A DNA stretch of 64,000 nucleotides from the NCBI RefSeq assembly GCF_022965805.1, contig NC_133117.1, forward strand, positions 14,655,479 through 14,719,478. The letters run 5' to 3'. The DNA comes from Primulina eburnea. Taxonomy: Eukaryota; Streptophyta; Magnoliopsida; Lamiales; Gesneriaceae. Numbering within the stretch: the first letter of the stretch is position 1; each line of letters starts with the position of its first letter. Shown here one piece after another: positions 11,197-22,518 of this stretch. A model generated the notes under the pieces. It was not told the DNA's origin, made no database searches, and was given only the letters and a program-made list of their open reading frames with translations. The position numbers and the translations under genes are program-made.

Positions 11197-11899
11197 GTCG
11201 AGACTGGAGTGCACAAAGTATCAAAACGCCGGAAAATTCTTGAGGGTCGCCGGAGATGCTCACCGGAATCTGTGGAAGATGACCGGAGTTGCTTGAAAGA
11301 CCACCGGAGAAGAAAATATATTAGCCTAAATGCTTCCTGGTGGAGTGTATAGACCAAGATTGAGTCTTTGCCCTGAAAAATCACCAAATAATAAGTCTTG
11401 AGCACAAAAGATGGAAGGAGGCGCCGAAAATTGGAGGTGGAGGGGTAGGGTTCGAAGTGGAGAAGAAAAGAGAAGAGGAAATTTTTTTTAATCTGCGCGA
11501 CTCGCTAGGGCGGTATATTTTGACCGCCCTAGCGAGAGGTCCTCGACTTAAGACTTTTTAAAAAACCGTATCGCTCGCGGGGGCGGTCATAATCGAGAAG
11601 TTTTCGGCGACTATGTTATTGAACAATGCGAGTGCCCGCTGGGGCGGTCAGCTTGCGGGGGCGGTCATAATCGAGAAGTTTTCGGCGACTATGTTATTGA
11701 ACAATGCGAGTGCCCGCTGGGGCGGTCAGTTTTGACCGCCCTAGCGAGACATTCTCGTCTAAAAATGAATGCAATGCCATGCAACTACCTAAATGCAAAT
11801 GATGCGATTAATAAATAAAGAAAATATAATTAAGATCAATATAAGGAGTAGAAGAAGTTCTCAATTTATAGTCTAGAGCTCGACTTTTCACCTATGTCC
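11197..11899 (-). promoter_or_regulatory. Ath-R leader of the third ORF, palindromes and 78-bp duplication
   Basis: The counterpart of 7227-7849. The palindrome cluster spans 11497-11750 with arms CTCGCTAGGGCGGT and ACCGCCCTAGCGAG. A 78-bp unit (11577-11654, repeated 11655-11731) holding one GGGGGCGGTC half and one CTGGGGCGGTCA half is duplicated here but single in Ath-L, so this array changes copy number. A pyrimidine-rich stretch on the coding strand lies between the array and the ORF start. Confidence 0.65.
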
Positions 11900-12851
11900 T
11901 CAATGACTGTCATGGAGCCGAGTGACTCCAATTTGTGGCTCAATTGTGCCACCGATATAGTGCTTCAATATTTGAGCGTTCACAGTAAATGTCCCTTCCT
12001 TGCCATCATGCAACACCACTGCACCCGATGGAAACACCTTGGCTATAGTGAATGGTCCTGACCACCTTGACTTTAGCTTGCCCGGAAAGAGTCGTAAGCG
12101 AGAATTGTATAACAACACCGCTTCACCCACTTTGAATTCCCTTCTTATAATGTGTTTATCATGGGCTCGTTTGGTGCATTCTTTGTAAGATAGTGCAAGA
12201 TCATAAGCTTTTCCTCGAAACTCATCTAACTGATTCAACTGCAGCAATCGTTTTTCACCTGCAAGAGCAAAATCAAAGTTTAGTGCTTTGGTCGCCCAAT
12301 ATGCTCTATGCTCTAATTCTACTGGTAGATGACATGCTTTACCAAAAAGCAACCTATATGGTGTAGTGCCTATAGGTGTTTTAAAAGCAGTACGATAAGC
12401 CCACAAAGCATCATCTAAGCGAATGGACCAGTCCTTTCTATTCACATTAACCGTCTTCTCTAGAATCCTCTTAATTTCTCGATTGGATACTTCAACTTGT
12501 CCACTACTTTAGGGATGGTATGGAGTGGAAACCTTGTGGGTGACACCATATTTGCCCAACAGTTTATCAAAAATTTTGTTGCAAAAATGGGTGCCACCAT
12601 CACTTATGATTGCACGTGGTGCACCAAATCGATTAAAAATATGTTTCTTCAAAAATTTTAACACCACTTGTGCATCATTAGTGGCACAAGCCTCTACCTC
12701 CACCCATTTAGATACATACTCCACTGCCACCAAAATAAATTTCTTTGCAAAAGATGCAGGAAAAGGACCCATTAAATCAATCCCCCACACATCAAATATT
12801 TCACACTTAACAATATTATTTAAAGGCATCTCATGACGGTTGGAAATATTA
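11900..12851 (-). pseudogene. Ath-R integrase, C-terminal half
   Basis: The catalytic and C-terminal parts of integrase downstream of the solo LTR D1 insertion. D, D, E contexts are present: [21 protein letters not shown], and the E region around 12490. A stop near 12508 separates the core (12509-12851) from the C-terminal ORF (11900-12445). The C-terminus ([16 protein letters not shown]) matches that of Ath-L. The insertion at 12852 cuts it from its zinc-binding N-terminus. Confidence 0.85.
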
Positions 12852-12980
12852 TGTAATGCCCGAGAATTATAGAATTGATAAACCAAGATTATTAATCTTC
12901 ATTAACGTGAGACTCGGAAGATATGAGAATGCATGACATGCAATGAGGGAAGAAAAGACATGAGAAAATAGGGTTTGCAA

Positions 12981-13200
12981 GACCGCACCTGCGGTGCAAA
13001 CATGACCGCCCCCGCGGTCATAAATTATGAAATTTTGTAAGAAAGGCCGTAGCCACACCGCACCCGCGGTGCTAGAAGGACCGCACCCGCGGTGCAACTA
13101 CAGTAGGATGACCGCACCCGCGGTCGTTGGATTTTTGAAAATGAAAAGCTGCCGAAGCATGAGCGCATCCGCGCTCCTGGAATCACCGCACCTGCGGTCA
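12981..13200 (+). promoter_or_regulatory. Palindrome array in U3 of solo LTR D1
   Basis: Seven near-palindromes of the form ACCGCACCCGCGGT: 12982, 13004, 13057, 13080, 13110, 13161 (variant GAGCGCATCCGCGCTC) and 13184. Six are in pairs separated by about 8-9 bp. Each contains CpG sites. The array lies about 130-350 bp from the LTR start and just upstream of the (TA)n/TATA region. The homologous place in Tek-4 LTRs carries a different palindrome. Confidence 0.8.
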
Positions 13201-13247
13201 TGCGTGTAGCTTGAAAAATAAGCCACGTTTCCTGTGTTGCATGCAGT

Positions 13248-13294
13248 ATATATATATATATATAAATATATATTTATATATATATATATATATA
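13248..13294 (+). repeat. (TA)n microsatellite with TATA-like core
   Basis: About 47 bp of alternating TA, including TATAAATATATATTTATA. It lies just after the palindrome array where the LTR TATA box is expected; the homologous site in Tek-4 reads GATATATATATT on its coding strand. Confidence 0.7.
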
Positions 13295-15000
13295 TGAATG
13301 ACACGTAAATTCCTCAGAAATTCAGATAAGGGTCGAGGCTTTGAGAGAAAAATCCTTACGCCTTTTAGACTTGCGATTGTGAAAGATCCGTCTATCAGAA
13401 TTCAAATCCGAACGCAGTATCGTGTTCCTCTTGACTCAAGCTACACAAGGACGTAAGTTTTGTTACGTTTTGAGATGTTTTGAAAATATGATGTTGCTCG
13501 AATCGAATATGATTCAGATATGGTGTTTCTACTACCGTAGGCATTGTAGAATTGAATTCAGATTAAAGAACAGACTGTTTCTGTAACTGTTATGATTTTT
13601 AAAAGATATTGACGGAGATTCGATATCAGATTTGTGTTATCATTGAGATTATGAGTTATATCAGTATTGATTATGAGTTCTAGTATTATATCTGTGATGT
13701 TGAGATTGACGGGGTTATTCAGATTGTATTGTTATGCCGTCAAAACATCAGTTGATTTAGATTGATCAGATTCAGATATAATTTCGATTATATTGTGATG
13801 TCGATGATATGAATTAGATTGTATCTTGTTCAGACATTGATCAGATTATGTACTGAGTTGAGTATTGATCAGAACAGATAGTGTATTGAGTGATTCACTG
13901 ATACAGTGCATTCGGTATTGTCATTTCATATTTGATATGGACAGATTCGAATACAGGTCATCGTCTTCGTCAGACAGGGACGACAAAGGTATAATTCATG
14001 TGATATTCGGGAAGATGCAACTCAATTGAGATCCCATTTGAGTTTCCCAACAAAATCACATACTAGAATTATTGTTGTTTATTTTATGATATGATTATGA
14101 TGCGTTTATAGATGATATATTCATATCTTTTGAGATGATTATGCTTTGTTTACAGATTGTTATTCATTGCATTTAAGCTGGGAGTCTTGACAGAACAGTC
14201 AAACTTCTAGATGTTCGGTGATATCACAGCTTAGGGGAAGATCAGTCTCCTATTGTAGATGTGGATACAGATTAGGCCGAAATCTAAGAATAAGACGTAC
14301 ACTCACCCCGATTGGGAGGGTAGGTGATAGATCGTCTTATTCACACCGGGATCCCTAGAGTTATAGTTGAGTCGATTCTAGACATGATTTGACTAGAACT
14401 GCATGCGTTTATGGATGTGGTTTCATAGACTATGAAACCCATTTTTATTTCTTTCAGTCATGATAGCATGTTTTTATGGTTTGATTTGAGTTGCATGTTT
14501 ATCAGATTTGAGTTACGTGCTTATTTTGATTTAATTTCATAGATTATGAAATCTATTGTTTTAATTTTATTCATGATAGAATCTTTCATGATTCACATTG
14601 TGTATATGCATGTTTACCATGTTTTATACTGGGATTTATTCTCACCGGAGTATCCGGCTGTTGTCTTGTTTTGTATGTGTGCATGACAACAGGTGGGACA
14701 AGATCGGGGTCAAGAGAATGATGAGAGAAGACGAGTTTAGCGTGGTGATTCCGAACTTATTGTAGACTTGGTTTAACACTTGAAATTTAGTAGTTAAACC
14801 CTAGATTAGTTTGAGTGAATAATGTACATTATTGTACTTTTATACTGAAATGTATTTTGATACTGAGATGTAAGTTATTTAGATTTCATTACCTTCCGCA
14901 CTTGCATTTTAAAAGAAAAATTTTTAGACCCTGTTTTTTTTTAATTGACAATTAAATCTCAAAGAAGATTAAGAAAAAGATCAGCGTCCGGGTCCCCACA

Positions 15001-15339
15001 TATTACCTGTGCGTTGGCATCTATCACAATTGAGAACATACAAACGAGCATCCTTAAAAAGAGTTGGCCAATAGAAGCCACATTCAAGTACCTTAGATGC
15101 CGTCCGTATGGGTCCAAAGTGACCACCTACCTCACGGTCATGACAATGGTTCAGAATTTGATTGGTTTCCTCCTCCACCACACATCTCTTATCATAGAAT
15201 CTGCACAAATCTTAAACAAAAACGGTTCCTCCCAAAAATAATATTTCACGTCTGAAAAGAATTTCTTTCTTTGGTGAAACAATAAATTAGGTGGAGGTGT
15301 GCCAGTGACAAGAAAATTTGCAAAATCGGCATACCAAGG
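15001..15339 (-). pseudogene. Ath-R integrase, N-terminal zinc-binding part
   Basis: Continues integrase upstream of the D1 insertion. The HHCC-type zinc region is visible in 14981-15208 ([13 protein letters not shown], then CDRCQRTGN). It reads back through 15209-15339 to the RNase H end. A frame break near 15200 separates it from the ORF ending at 15340; the homologous stretch in Ath-L is continuous. Confidence 0.8.
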
Positions 15340-17205
15340 TTACGCATTTACCTCAAGCAATTGTTCATCAGGAAACCAGTCATCTATATCATCGTCAATG
15401 CCCTTAATTCTAACATGCTCAAGCCTAGACAGATGATCAGCAACTACATTTTCCACACCCTTTTTATCTCGAATCTCGAGATCAAATTCTTGCAATAATA
15501 AAATCCACCTAATTAACCTAGGTTTCGCATCTTTCTTAGCAAGCAAGTATTTTAGGGCAGAATGATCTGTATACACAGTTACTTTAGACAGAACAAGGTA
15601 TGAATGAAATTTGTCGAAAGCAAATACTATAGCAAGTAATTCCTTTTCAGTAGTAGCGTAATTCAATTGAGCATCATTTAAAGTCTTACTTGCATAGTAG
15701 ATGGTATGAAATACCTTGTTCTTCCTTTGACCCAGCACCGCACCAACAGCTGTATCACTAGCATCGCACATCACCTCAAACGGTAACTCCCAATCAGGGG
15801 CAGTCAGAACAGGTGCTGTCACCAAGCTTTCCTTGAGTATCTCGAATGCATGCAGACAAGTAGAATCAAAATTAAATTCAACATCTTTCATCAACAAAGA
15901 GGATAAAGGTTTAGCAATTTTAGAAAAATCTTTAATAAAATGCCTATAAAAACCAGCATGCCCTAGGAAACTTCTAACTCCTTTTATTGATGAAGGTGGT
16001 GGTAGGTTTTTGATTACTTCCACATTGGCCTTGTCGACCTCAATTCCATTCTCTGATACCTTGTGTCCTAACACAATCCCCTCTTGAACCATAAAATGAC
16101 ACTTCTCCCAATTTAACACCAAATTGCTCTCTTCACATCTAATTAACACCAAGTTCAAATTCTCTAAACATTCATTAAATGAGGAGCCAAAAATAGAGAA
16201 ATCATCCATAAAAATTTCAAGGAAATTTTCAATCATGTCATGAAAGATATCGGTCATGCATCTTTGAAATGTTGCAGGTGCATTGCATAAACCAAAGGGC
16301 ATACGCCTAAACGCAAAAGTACCATAAGGGCAAGTGAAAGTAGTTTTCTCTTGGTCCTCAGGTGTAATTGTGATTTGATTGTATCCCGAATATCCATCTA
16401 AAAAGCAACAAAATTCATGACCTGCTAATCGTTCAATCTGATCGATAAATGGCAAGGGAAAGTGATCTTTACGGGTTGCATCATTCAATTTCCTATAATC
16501 TATGCACACACGCGAACCCGTAACAGTTCTAGTGGGAATCAACTCATTTTTTTCATTAGTAATAACAGTAATCCCACCTTTTTTAGGCACACATTGTACA
16601 GGACTTACCCACGCACTATCAGAGATAGGATAGATAATACCTGCATCCAGAAGTTTAATTGTTTCAACTTTTACTACCTCTTGCATCTTTGGATTGAGTC
16701 TCCTTTGTGGTTGTGCTAGAGGTGAGTATTTATCTTCCATCAGAATTTTGTGCATGCAGATCGAAGGACTTATCCCTTTTATGTCCGAAACCTTCCAAGC
16801 GAATGCTCCTTTATGCTCCTTAAGGACTCCCAAGAGCTTACTTTCCATATCATCTGTCAAAGAAGAGGAAATAATAACAGGCAATTTATTATTTTCTCCT
16901 AAATATACGTACTTGAGATGTGGAGGTAGTGGTTTGAGCTCCATAGTAGGTGGCTCCTCTAGGCTTGACTTTTGAGGCATTAAATCTTTTCTGTCTCCCA
17001 ATTCCTCTAGTCTAAGCCTCACTTGCTTTCTCCAAGGTGGAATGGCATTCAAGTGAGCTGCCATCTTCATCTTTTCCTCGTCTAGCTCGTCCTCTTGCTT
17101 TTCAGTAGTGAGAGTGGCCTCCAATGGTTCTTTCAATCCATCCTGCATAAAATCACAAACGAGAGAATCCAATACATCAATACGTAAACAACTATCATTG
17201 TGCAT
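15340..17205 (-). CDS. pol: Ath-R reverse transcriptase - RNase H ORF
   Basis: A 621-codon open frame that would copy element RNA into DNA and degrade the RNA strand. It begins in the spacer after protease, followed by [45 protein letters not shown] and catalytic IFMDDFSIF at about 16191-16216. RNase H follows with [22 protein letters not shown] and [11 protein letters not shown] near 15560, then [14 protein letters not shown]. It overlaps the gag-protease ORF by 73 bp in another frame. Ath-L is in one frame at that point, so a one-base loss near 17240 probably split an original single polyprotein. The ATG at 17205 is therefore not a true start. Confidence 0.85.
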   Translation of the reverse strand: MHNDSCLRIDVLDSLVCDFMQDGLKEPLEATLTTEKQEDELDEEKMKMAAHLNAIPPWRKQVRLRLEELGDRKDLMPQKSSLEEPPTMELKPLPPHLKYVYLGENNKLPVIISSSLTDDMESKLLGVLKEHKGAFAWKVSDIKGISPSICMHKILMEDKYSPLAQPQRRLNPKMQEVVKVETIKLLDAGIIYPISDSAWVSPVQCVPKKGGITVITNEKNELIPTRTVTGSRVCIDYRKLNDATRKDHFPLPFIDQIERLAGHEFCCFLDGYSGYNQITITPEDQEKTTFTCPYGTFAFRRMPFGLCNAPATFQRCMTDIFHDMIENFLEIFMDDFSIFGSSFNECLENLNLVLIRCEESNLVLNWEKCHFMVQEGIVLGHKVSENGIEVDKANVEVIKNLPPPSSIKGVRSFLGHAGFYRHFIKDFSKIAKPLSSLLMKDVEFNFDSTCLHAFEILKESLVTAPVLTAPDWELPFEVMCDASDTAVGAVLGQRKNKVFHTIYYASKTLNDAQLNYATTEKELLAIVFAFDKFHSYLVLSKVTVYTDHSALKYLLAKKDAKPRLIRWILLLQEFDLEIRDKKGVENVVADHLSRLEHVRIKGIDDDIDDWFPDEQLLEVNA

Positions 17206-19331
17206 TGTGTGCTTGAGAGTATTGAAGACATCAAAATAATTTCTTCTTCTCCAACTCTCAGTCTCAATTTCCCCTCTTCAACATCAATCAGTGCTTTCCC
17301 TGTAGCCAGAAACGGTCTCCCTAGTATTAAAGGCATCTCTAAATCTTCCTCCATGTCAAGTACCACAAAATCTGCAGGAAAAATAAACTTATCCACTTTC
17401 ACCAAAACATCTTCGATAATCCCACGTGGATACTGGACAGATCTGTCAGCCAGCTGCAACGACATCCTAGTTGGCTTGGGTTCACCTAATCCCAGTCTCC
17501 TAAACACAGAAAAAGGCATCAGATTAATACTCGCACCAAGATCACATAGAGCTTGATGAAAATTAATGTCACCAATAATGCAAGGTATAGAGAAACTCCC
17601 TGCATCTTTTTGCTTAGGAGGCATCTTGTTTTGAACTAAAGAGGAGCAATTTTCAGTCAAATTCACCGTCATATGATCTTCTAGCTTCCGCTTATTTGCT
17701 AAGATATCTTTCAAGAATTTTGCATAACTTGGCATATTCAATAAAGCATCAGCAAAAGAAATGTTAATATGCAATTTTTTAAATATCTCAAGAAATTTAC
17801 CAAATTGTGCATCTAATTTAGCTTTCTTCATTGCTGCAGGAAAAGGTGGAGGGATAAAAATTTTATTCTGTGCAATAGGTGTAGATGTAGTGTTAGAAGA
17901 CTTACCTCCTCGATTTTCCACCTCATCCTCACCGTGCTTGGTCTTTTCCTCATTAGACTCGAGTGCTTTTCCACTACGCAATTCCACAGCCTTCACATGT
18001 TCTCTTGGGTTAGTTTCCGTGTTGCTTGGCAAAGCTCCTTGCTCCCTATTAGCAATCAACTTAGCCAGTTGTCCAATTTGATTCTCTAACCCTTTTATGG
18101 ATGCATATTGGTTCTGAAATCTCGTCTCTGTTGCAGAAATAAATTTAGTCATCATTTGCTCTAAATTGGACTTCTCCTCCCGAGGCGGTTCTGGCTTGAA
18201 TCCTTGGTGCATCCCATATGGTGGACCTCTTTGTAGGCGATTTTGGTTGTTTTGACCTCCCCATGAAAAGTTTGGGTGATTTCTCCATCCCGGATTATAT
18301 GTGTTCGAATAAGGGTCATTTCTAGGACGGTTCTGGAATCCCACTTGTTTTACCGGTGCTCCCTCAGGCACATAGAATGGATTGCCATCTTGGCAATCCT
18401 GCACGTCATGCTCACCCCCACACTTATCACAAAAAATTTCTTGCAGACGCATAGCCGACCCACTCATGCTCATCCCATCAATCTTTCTATTCAAAGCCTC
18501 TAACTGTGCTGAAACCGCCGACAAATCATTAACTTGATTAACTCCAGCACCTCGTCTCTGCCTATCAGACTGAGGATGATAGCTACTAGCAGCCATCTCC
18601 TCCAATAACTCATATCCTTCCTCAGCCGTTTTTCTCAGTAAGTTACCACAGGCAGCAGCATCTGTCATAGTACGGTTAGGAGTAAGCAGACCGTAGTAGA
18701 AAGTTTGAACAACTAACCCAAGAGGCAGCTCATGGTGTGGACATCTCCTCAACAAGTCCTTGTAGCGCTCCCATGCCTTGTAAAGTGACTCTTGCTCATA
18801 TTGAGCAAAAGTAGTAATGTCGGCTCTAAGCTTCATAGTTTTCGACGGAGGAAAGTACTTGATCAGGAATGCCTTTGCCATATCCTCCCATGTAGTAATA
18901 GACCCTACAGGCAAACAGTTTAACCACGACTTATCTTTATCTCTCAGTGAAAATGGAAATAAATGCAAACGAACAGCATCATCAGACACGCCATTAAACT
19001 TAAAAGTATCACAAATTTCAAGAAAGTCAGATATATGAGAATTAGGGTCGTCAAGTGCACTTCCCCCAAATTGGGCAGTGTTCTGAATCATCTGAATGAT
19101 AGCTGGCTTGATCTCAAAATGATTAGCTCGGATGACTGGTCTTACGATGCTTGGACGTGCTCCATCAAGAGACGGCTGTGCATAATCCATCATCGGTATA
19201 CGCCTTGGCTCCTCTCTGTGTTGATCGTCTTCCATTCTTTCCTTCGCTCTTTGCTGCTGTAGTCGACGTCTAGCTGTGCGTTCAATCTCGGGGTCAAAAG
19301 GCTCAAGCTTAAACTCGAGTGATCTTCGCAT
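17133..19331 (-). CDS. gag: Ath-R gag-protease ORF
   Basis: Encodes Athila gag plus protease. I place the start at [19 protein letters not shown] (19331) because it lies just downstream of the primer site; the ORF itself is open from 19370. Gag core ([20 protein letters not shown]) is followed by a zinc-knuckle-like [13 protein letters not shown] at about 18395-18433, a long polar tail ([12 protein letters not shown]), then aspartic protease with [10 protein letters not shown] near 17524-17544 and [19 protein letters not shown]. The last 36 codons are out of the pol frame and look like read-through after the one-base loss. It is intact otherwise. Confidence 0.85.
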   Translation of the reverse strand: MRRSLEFKLEPFDPEIERTARRRLQQQRAKERMEDDQHREEPRRIPMMDYAQPSLDGARPSIVRPVIRANHFEIKPAIIQMIQNTAQFGGSALDDPNSHISDFLEICDTFKFNGVSDDAVRLHLFPFSLRDKDKSWLNCLPVGSITTWEDMAKAFLIKYFPPSKTMKLRADITTFAQYEQESLYKAWERYKDLLRRCPHHELPLGLVVQTFYYGLLTPNRTMTDAAACGNLLRKTAEEGYELLEEMAASSYHPQSDRQRRGAGVNQVNDLSAVSAQLEALNRKIDGMSMSGSAMRLQEIFCDKCGGEHDVQDCQDGNPFYVPEGAPVKQVGFQNRPRNDPYSNTYNPGWRNHPNFSWGGQNNQNRLQRGPPYGMHQGFKPEPPREEKSNLEQMMTKFISATETRFQNQYASIKGLENQIGQLAKLIANREQGALPSNTETNPREHVKAVELRSGKALESNEEKTKHGEDEVENRGGKSSNTTSTPIAQNKIFIPPPFPAAMKKAKLDAQFGKFLEIFKKLHINISFADALLNMPSYAKFLKDILANKRKLEDHMTVNLTENCSSLVQNKMPPKQKDAGSFSIPCIIGDINFHQALCDLGASINLMPFSVFRRLGLGEPKPTRMSLQLADRSVQYPRGIIEDVLVKVDKFIFPADFVVLDMEEDLEMPLILGRPFLATGKALIDVEEGKLRLRVGEEEIILMSSILSSTQCTMIVVYVLMYWILSFVILCRMD

Positions 19332-19431
19332 GCACCACAAGAAAAATTTGCAACACAATGAGAGTATCAAATAACAATAAAATAAATAATACTAAAGAAT
19401 TTAAATGAAAAATAAAAAATTGTGAATCAAC

Positions 19432-19451
19432 AGTCCCCGGCAACGGCGCCA
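19432..19451 (-). other. Ath-R primer binding site (tRNA-Asp type)
   Basis: On the minus strand TGGCGCCGTTGCCGGGGACT, six bases inside the LTR end. This matches the primer site known for Athila elements, complementary to the 3' end of tRNA-Asp. Confidence 0.85.
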
Positions 19452-19457
19452 AAAACT

Positions 19458-20863
19458 TGATCGAGCAAAACTTGCACAGTGAATAGTCCCAAAATTTATT
19501 TTATAAATGAAAGCTCGATTTAAATATCGCAAGTGCACGATAGTCAAGTTATAATAAACGTAAGTGAATACGAGTATCGTTCCACAAGGACTGCGTTACA
19601 CTATTTTTATTTTTAAGTAAAATTTCTTTAGCAACGATAAAATGAGTTGATGATTAAACTAATGTAAATTAAACAACTAAAATAATTAAAATGCAAAGAA
19701 AACGTATTCAAGAAAGCAATGATTAATTTGGATTAAATCAATTGAGAAATGAATTTGTTGGGCATTAGCAGTTCACCTACCACTCGTGTTTAAATAATTA
19801 CACTCGACTTTTACTCGTGCATTCGACGGAATTCCCTAGACTAATTAATATACTCTGTCGAGCTATATTAATACTAATCATAAACATGCAGTACTCAAGT
19901 GTCCTCAATTATTTAACAGTTCAAGATTGCATTACATTCTATGGAATCCACTAGCTTTCATCCGGGTGAACTATCACTATCGACACGTACCCAATTCCGT
20001 ATATCTACTAAAATTGTAAATCCGGTTTATACTATTTGATCCTATTGTTAATTGTTCTATCGAAATCATCAACAACAAGAAATAATCAAAGGAAGTTAGC
20101 TAGGCTTCGATTGAAACAAGAAAGAACACTAGCATAAACAAATCAATAATAAAAACGTCGAGAAATAATGTTAAACACCGAGTACGGGGTAGGATCCCCT
20201 CAAATCCCAACAAATCTAGAGTTTAGCTACTGAAATTCATGATAAAAACCAACAATCAATGTAAGAAATAAAATACTGAATAATGAAAATACTAAAGATG
20301 ACGATGGATGACGGCCACGACGCGTGGAAATCTCGAGGTCTTCGAAATCTCCTTTTTCTAGCCTCTCCTCCAAGAAAAGTGATGAAAAATATGATAAAGT
20401 CCCTCAAAAGGATCGCCGATCTCGTGTCTTAGGTTTAGGTGTTGGATAGAGTCCATAAAAAGTTGGAAACAAATCTTCCTGAATCTCGCTTCTCGCTAGG
20501 GCGGTATATTTTGACCGCCCTAGCGAGAGGTTCTCGCATAAACTTCCTCGAGCATGTCCCTGGTTTCGCTGGGGCGGTCACTTTAAACCGCCCTAGCGAG
20601 ACACTTGCGCATAAAATCCTCGGCCAGACCAAAATGCTCGCTGGGGCGGTCATTTTTGACCGCCCTAGCGAATCCTCTTCGATATTTTGACAAATTTTCT
20701 CCCACTTTTTGGTTCAATTCCTACAAAATAACCACAAAATACACGAGATCAATCACATGCTAAATAATGCTAAAAAAATGCAAAATTAAACTAAAACAAA
20801 CTAATATGATGCATGAATGCGACTCAAAACAAACACTAAAACACGTAAAAACGAGTCCTATCA
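19458..20863 (-). repeat. Ath-R 5' LTR
   Basis: A 1406-bp LTR. On the minus strand it starts TGATAGGACTCGTTTTTACG, a start seen in many Athila LTRs, and ends GCTCGATCA before the primer site. No second copy of this LTR is present in the window, so the 3' LTR was lost. It contains a palindrome array in U3. Right flank is Tek-1 LTR at 20864. Confidence 0.9.
20491..20672 (-). promoter_or_regulatory. Palindrome dyads in the Athila LTR U3
   Basis: Three inverted-repeat pairs: 20491-20505 with 20514-20528 (TCTCGCTAGGGCGGT / ACCGCCCTAGCGAGA), 20565-20580 with 20586-20601, and 20636-20652 with 20657-20672. Spacers are 4-8 bp and the period is 72-74 bp. The array lies about 190-370 bp from the LTR start. 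The same motif and period recur before the third ORF. Confidence 0.8.
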
Positions 20864-21043
20864 TTATGGTTTACGATGTTTAAACAAGTGTTTTTCTTAG
20901 GAAAGCTTCATTTGTGATTTCTTTATTGCAAATATTTTGGATGAACATTTTATTGATAATCGAAATTTGAATGTTTATTTTGTATTTAAGAAAATTTTAT
21001 TTTTCCGTAAATTTTAAAATAATTGAAAGTACTGTACATTACA
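20864..21043 (+). repeat. Tek-1 5' LTR, 3' end fragment
   Basis: Matches 34250-34429 of the 3' LTR (GGTTTACGATGTTTAA, AGTGTTTTTCTTAGGAAA) and ends GTACATTACA. Confidence 0.9.
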
Positions 21044-21044
21044 G

Positions 21045-21057
21045 TTGGGATCGGAGC
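21045..21057 (+). other. Tek-1 primer binding site, degenerate
   Basis: TTGGGATCGGAGC directly after the LTR, two changes from the tRNA-iMet type TTGGTATCAGAGC seen intact in the other chromoviruses of this window. Confidence 0.75.
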
Positions 21058-21275
21058 GATGTTCTTGTAAAGGTTTATGCATACTGCCAGTTGTGAGAAG
21101 CTCACGAAGCCACACCTCAAGTCTGTAAGTTTTAAAGTTTTTAATTATTTCATGTAGTAAGTATCAAATCATGATTTCATCATGTGCGTATTTAAATTCA
21201 AATTATGTGGATCTTATGTTATGATATTATGTCCATGCATGTTGGGTTTACGTGTTAGGTAAATGTTGGAACAGT

Positions 21276-22338
21276 ATGCCTTTCAGACGTAGGATTGTAG
21301 GTGAAGCAGGCTATGAGAATAGGGAAGCCCAGGATGGGAAGAGGGTCACTCTTCCTCGTCCACCCTAGATTTGCAGGCTCAGATGCTTGCAGGGATGGCT
21401 CACTTCTTCGCACAATTTGCGGGGAACCAAGCTACAGTGGACACAGGGACGAAGCCCAAGCCTGAGGCCGTCTACGAAAGGTTTAGGAGGATGGATCCAA
21501 AGGAGTTCTCGGGGACTACTGACCCGATGATAGCTGAAAGATGGGTTAAGTCCATAGAGGTGATTTTCTCTTTCATGGAGCTGTAGGATGCAGACAGAGT
21601 TAGATGTGCCATTTTTTTGTTGACAGGGGACGTCGGGCTATGGTGGGAGAGCGCGTCTGTGTTGGTGAATCTGCAGACTCTATCATGGGATGGCTTTAAG
21701 GAGGTCTTTTACTCCAAGTACTTCACTGAGGAAGTACGATCCAGACTGACTAGGGAGTTTATGACGTTGCGTCAGGGAGACAACAGCGTAGCTGAGTTCG
21801 TGAGGAAGTTCGAGAGAGGGTGCCACTTTGTACCCCTGATTGCGAATGATATCCGGGAGAAGCTGAAGAATTTTATTGATGGGTTGAGGTCAATCTTGCA
21901 TCGTGATGTCAGGGTTTCTGGTCCTACGACTTATTCAGTTGCCGTGTCGAGAGCTTTGGCGACAGAGCAGGACCAGAGAGACATTGAGGTCGATAGGCAG
22001 GGCAAGAGGTCATATCAGGCACCTCAGCAGCAGCAGTAGCGACCCTAGTTTAAGAGCCTTTCTAGGGGCAGTAGGGAAAGAGGCCATTCCATGGACCGCC
22101 GAAAGGCAAGGTCCTATTGCTTAACTGAAGGCTCCACAGATGCCCGGTGAGTACCCAGTGTGCCTGAAGTGCAACTGTCAGCATCCGGGACAATGTTTAA
22201 TGGGATCGGGCAAATGTTTCAAATGCGGAGCCAACGATCATATGCTGAAAGACTGCCCACAGTGGAGGCAGCCGACCTACGGGAGAGTGTTCACCATGCA
22301 GGCATAGGAGGCGAACCCATACACGACCATGTTGACTG
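21276..22338 (+). pseudogene. gag: Tek-1 gag
   Basis: Chromovirus gag. The start MPFRRR at 21276 lies downstream of the primer site and a 220-bp leader. A frameshift near 21366 precedes QAQMLAGMAHFFAQFAG. The conserved core FRRMDPKEFSGTTDPMIAERW is followed by a stop at about 21584, then the frame continues VRCAIFLLTGDVGLWWES and SRLTREFMTLRQGDNSVAEF (21617-22039). A stop at 22037 and frame changes break the zinc-knuckle region (CLKCN.., 22160-22260). The gene ends at the intervening sequence 22339-22518. Tekay-like by the core motifs. Confidence 0.85.
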
Positions 22339-22518
22339 GTATCTTATTTATTTCAGCACCACATTATTTTTGTTATGCATGTTTCAAATTTTATTTAGGA
22401 TTATTAGTGTGCTAGTTAATATTTTGGTGACTTGGGATATAAATTTTCTGCTATGCTCGAGGTTAAGATTAGAATTTTTGGGATATAAATTTTGTGTGTT
22501 GTGCTGACGTCTTTCAAG
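22339..22518 (+). other. Intervening sequence at gag-protease junction, intron candidate
   Basis: About 180 bp of AT-rich sequence with stops in the coding frame, inserted after a Thr-Gly codon pair (ACTGG). It begins GTATCTTATTT and ends TTTCAAG, and coding resumes with an IFIKRVATKALIDSG protease start. In Tek-2 an unrelated-looking segment of 529 bp sits at exactly the same codon and begins GTAACTTTT and ends in AG. A conserved spliced intron is the simplest reading, though strict GT-AG removal leaves a one-base frame offset in both. Confidence 0.5.

Larger units (their letters stand above)
12852..15000 (+). repeat. Solo LTR D1, 5-bp TSD TATTA
   Basis: A 2149-bp solo LTR from TGTAATGCCCGAG to GGGTCCCCACA. 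The duplication TATTA lies at 12847-12851 and 15001-15005, inside Ath-R integrase. It is homologous over most of its length to solo LTR D2 (44391-46323) and to the Tek-4 LTRs (which lie on the minus strand): same start, same ACGTGAGACTCGGAAGATATG stretch and same 3' end. No internal region remains. The U3 holds a palindrome array and a TA-repeat. Confidence 0.93.
10100..20863 (-). mobile_element. Ath-R: Athila-type element, right arm of the inverted pair
   Basis: Minus-strand Athila element with 5' LTR (19458-20863), a tRNA-Asp-type primer site, gag-protease, RT-RNase H, integrase, a leader with palindromes and a third ORF. It stops at about 10100 within the third ORF and has no 3' LTR. Solo LTR D1 interrupts integrase. 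It is the better preserved of the two Athila copies: gag-protease and RT-RNase H are each open. The LTR end at 20863 abuts Tek-1 LTR sequence directly, as expected for a true insertion end. Confidence 0.9.
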
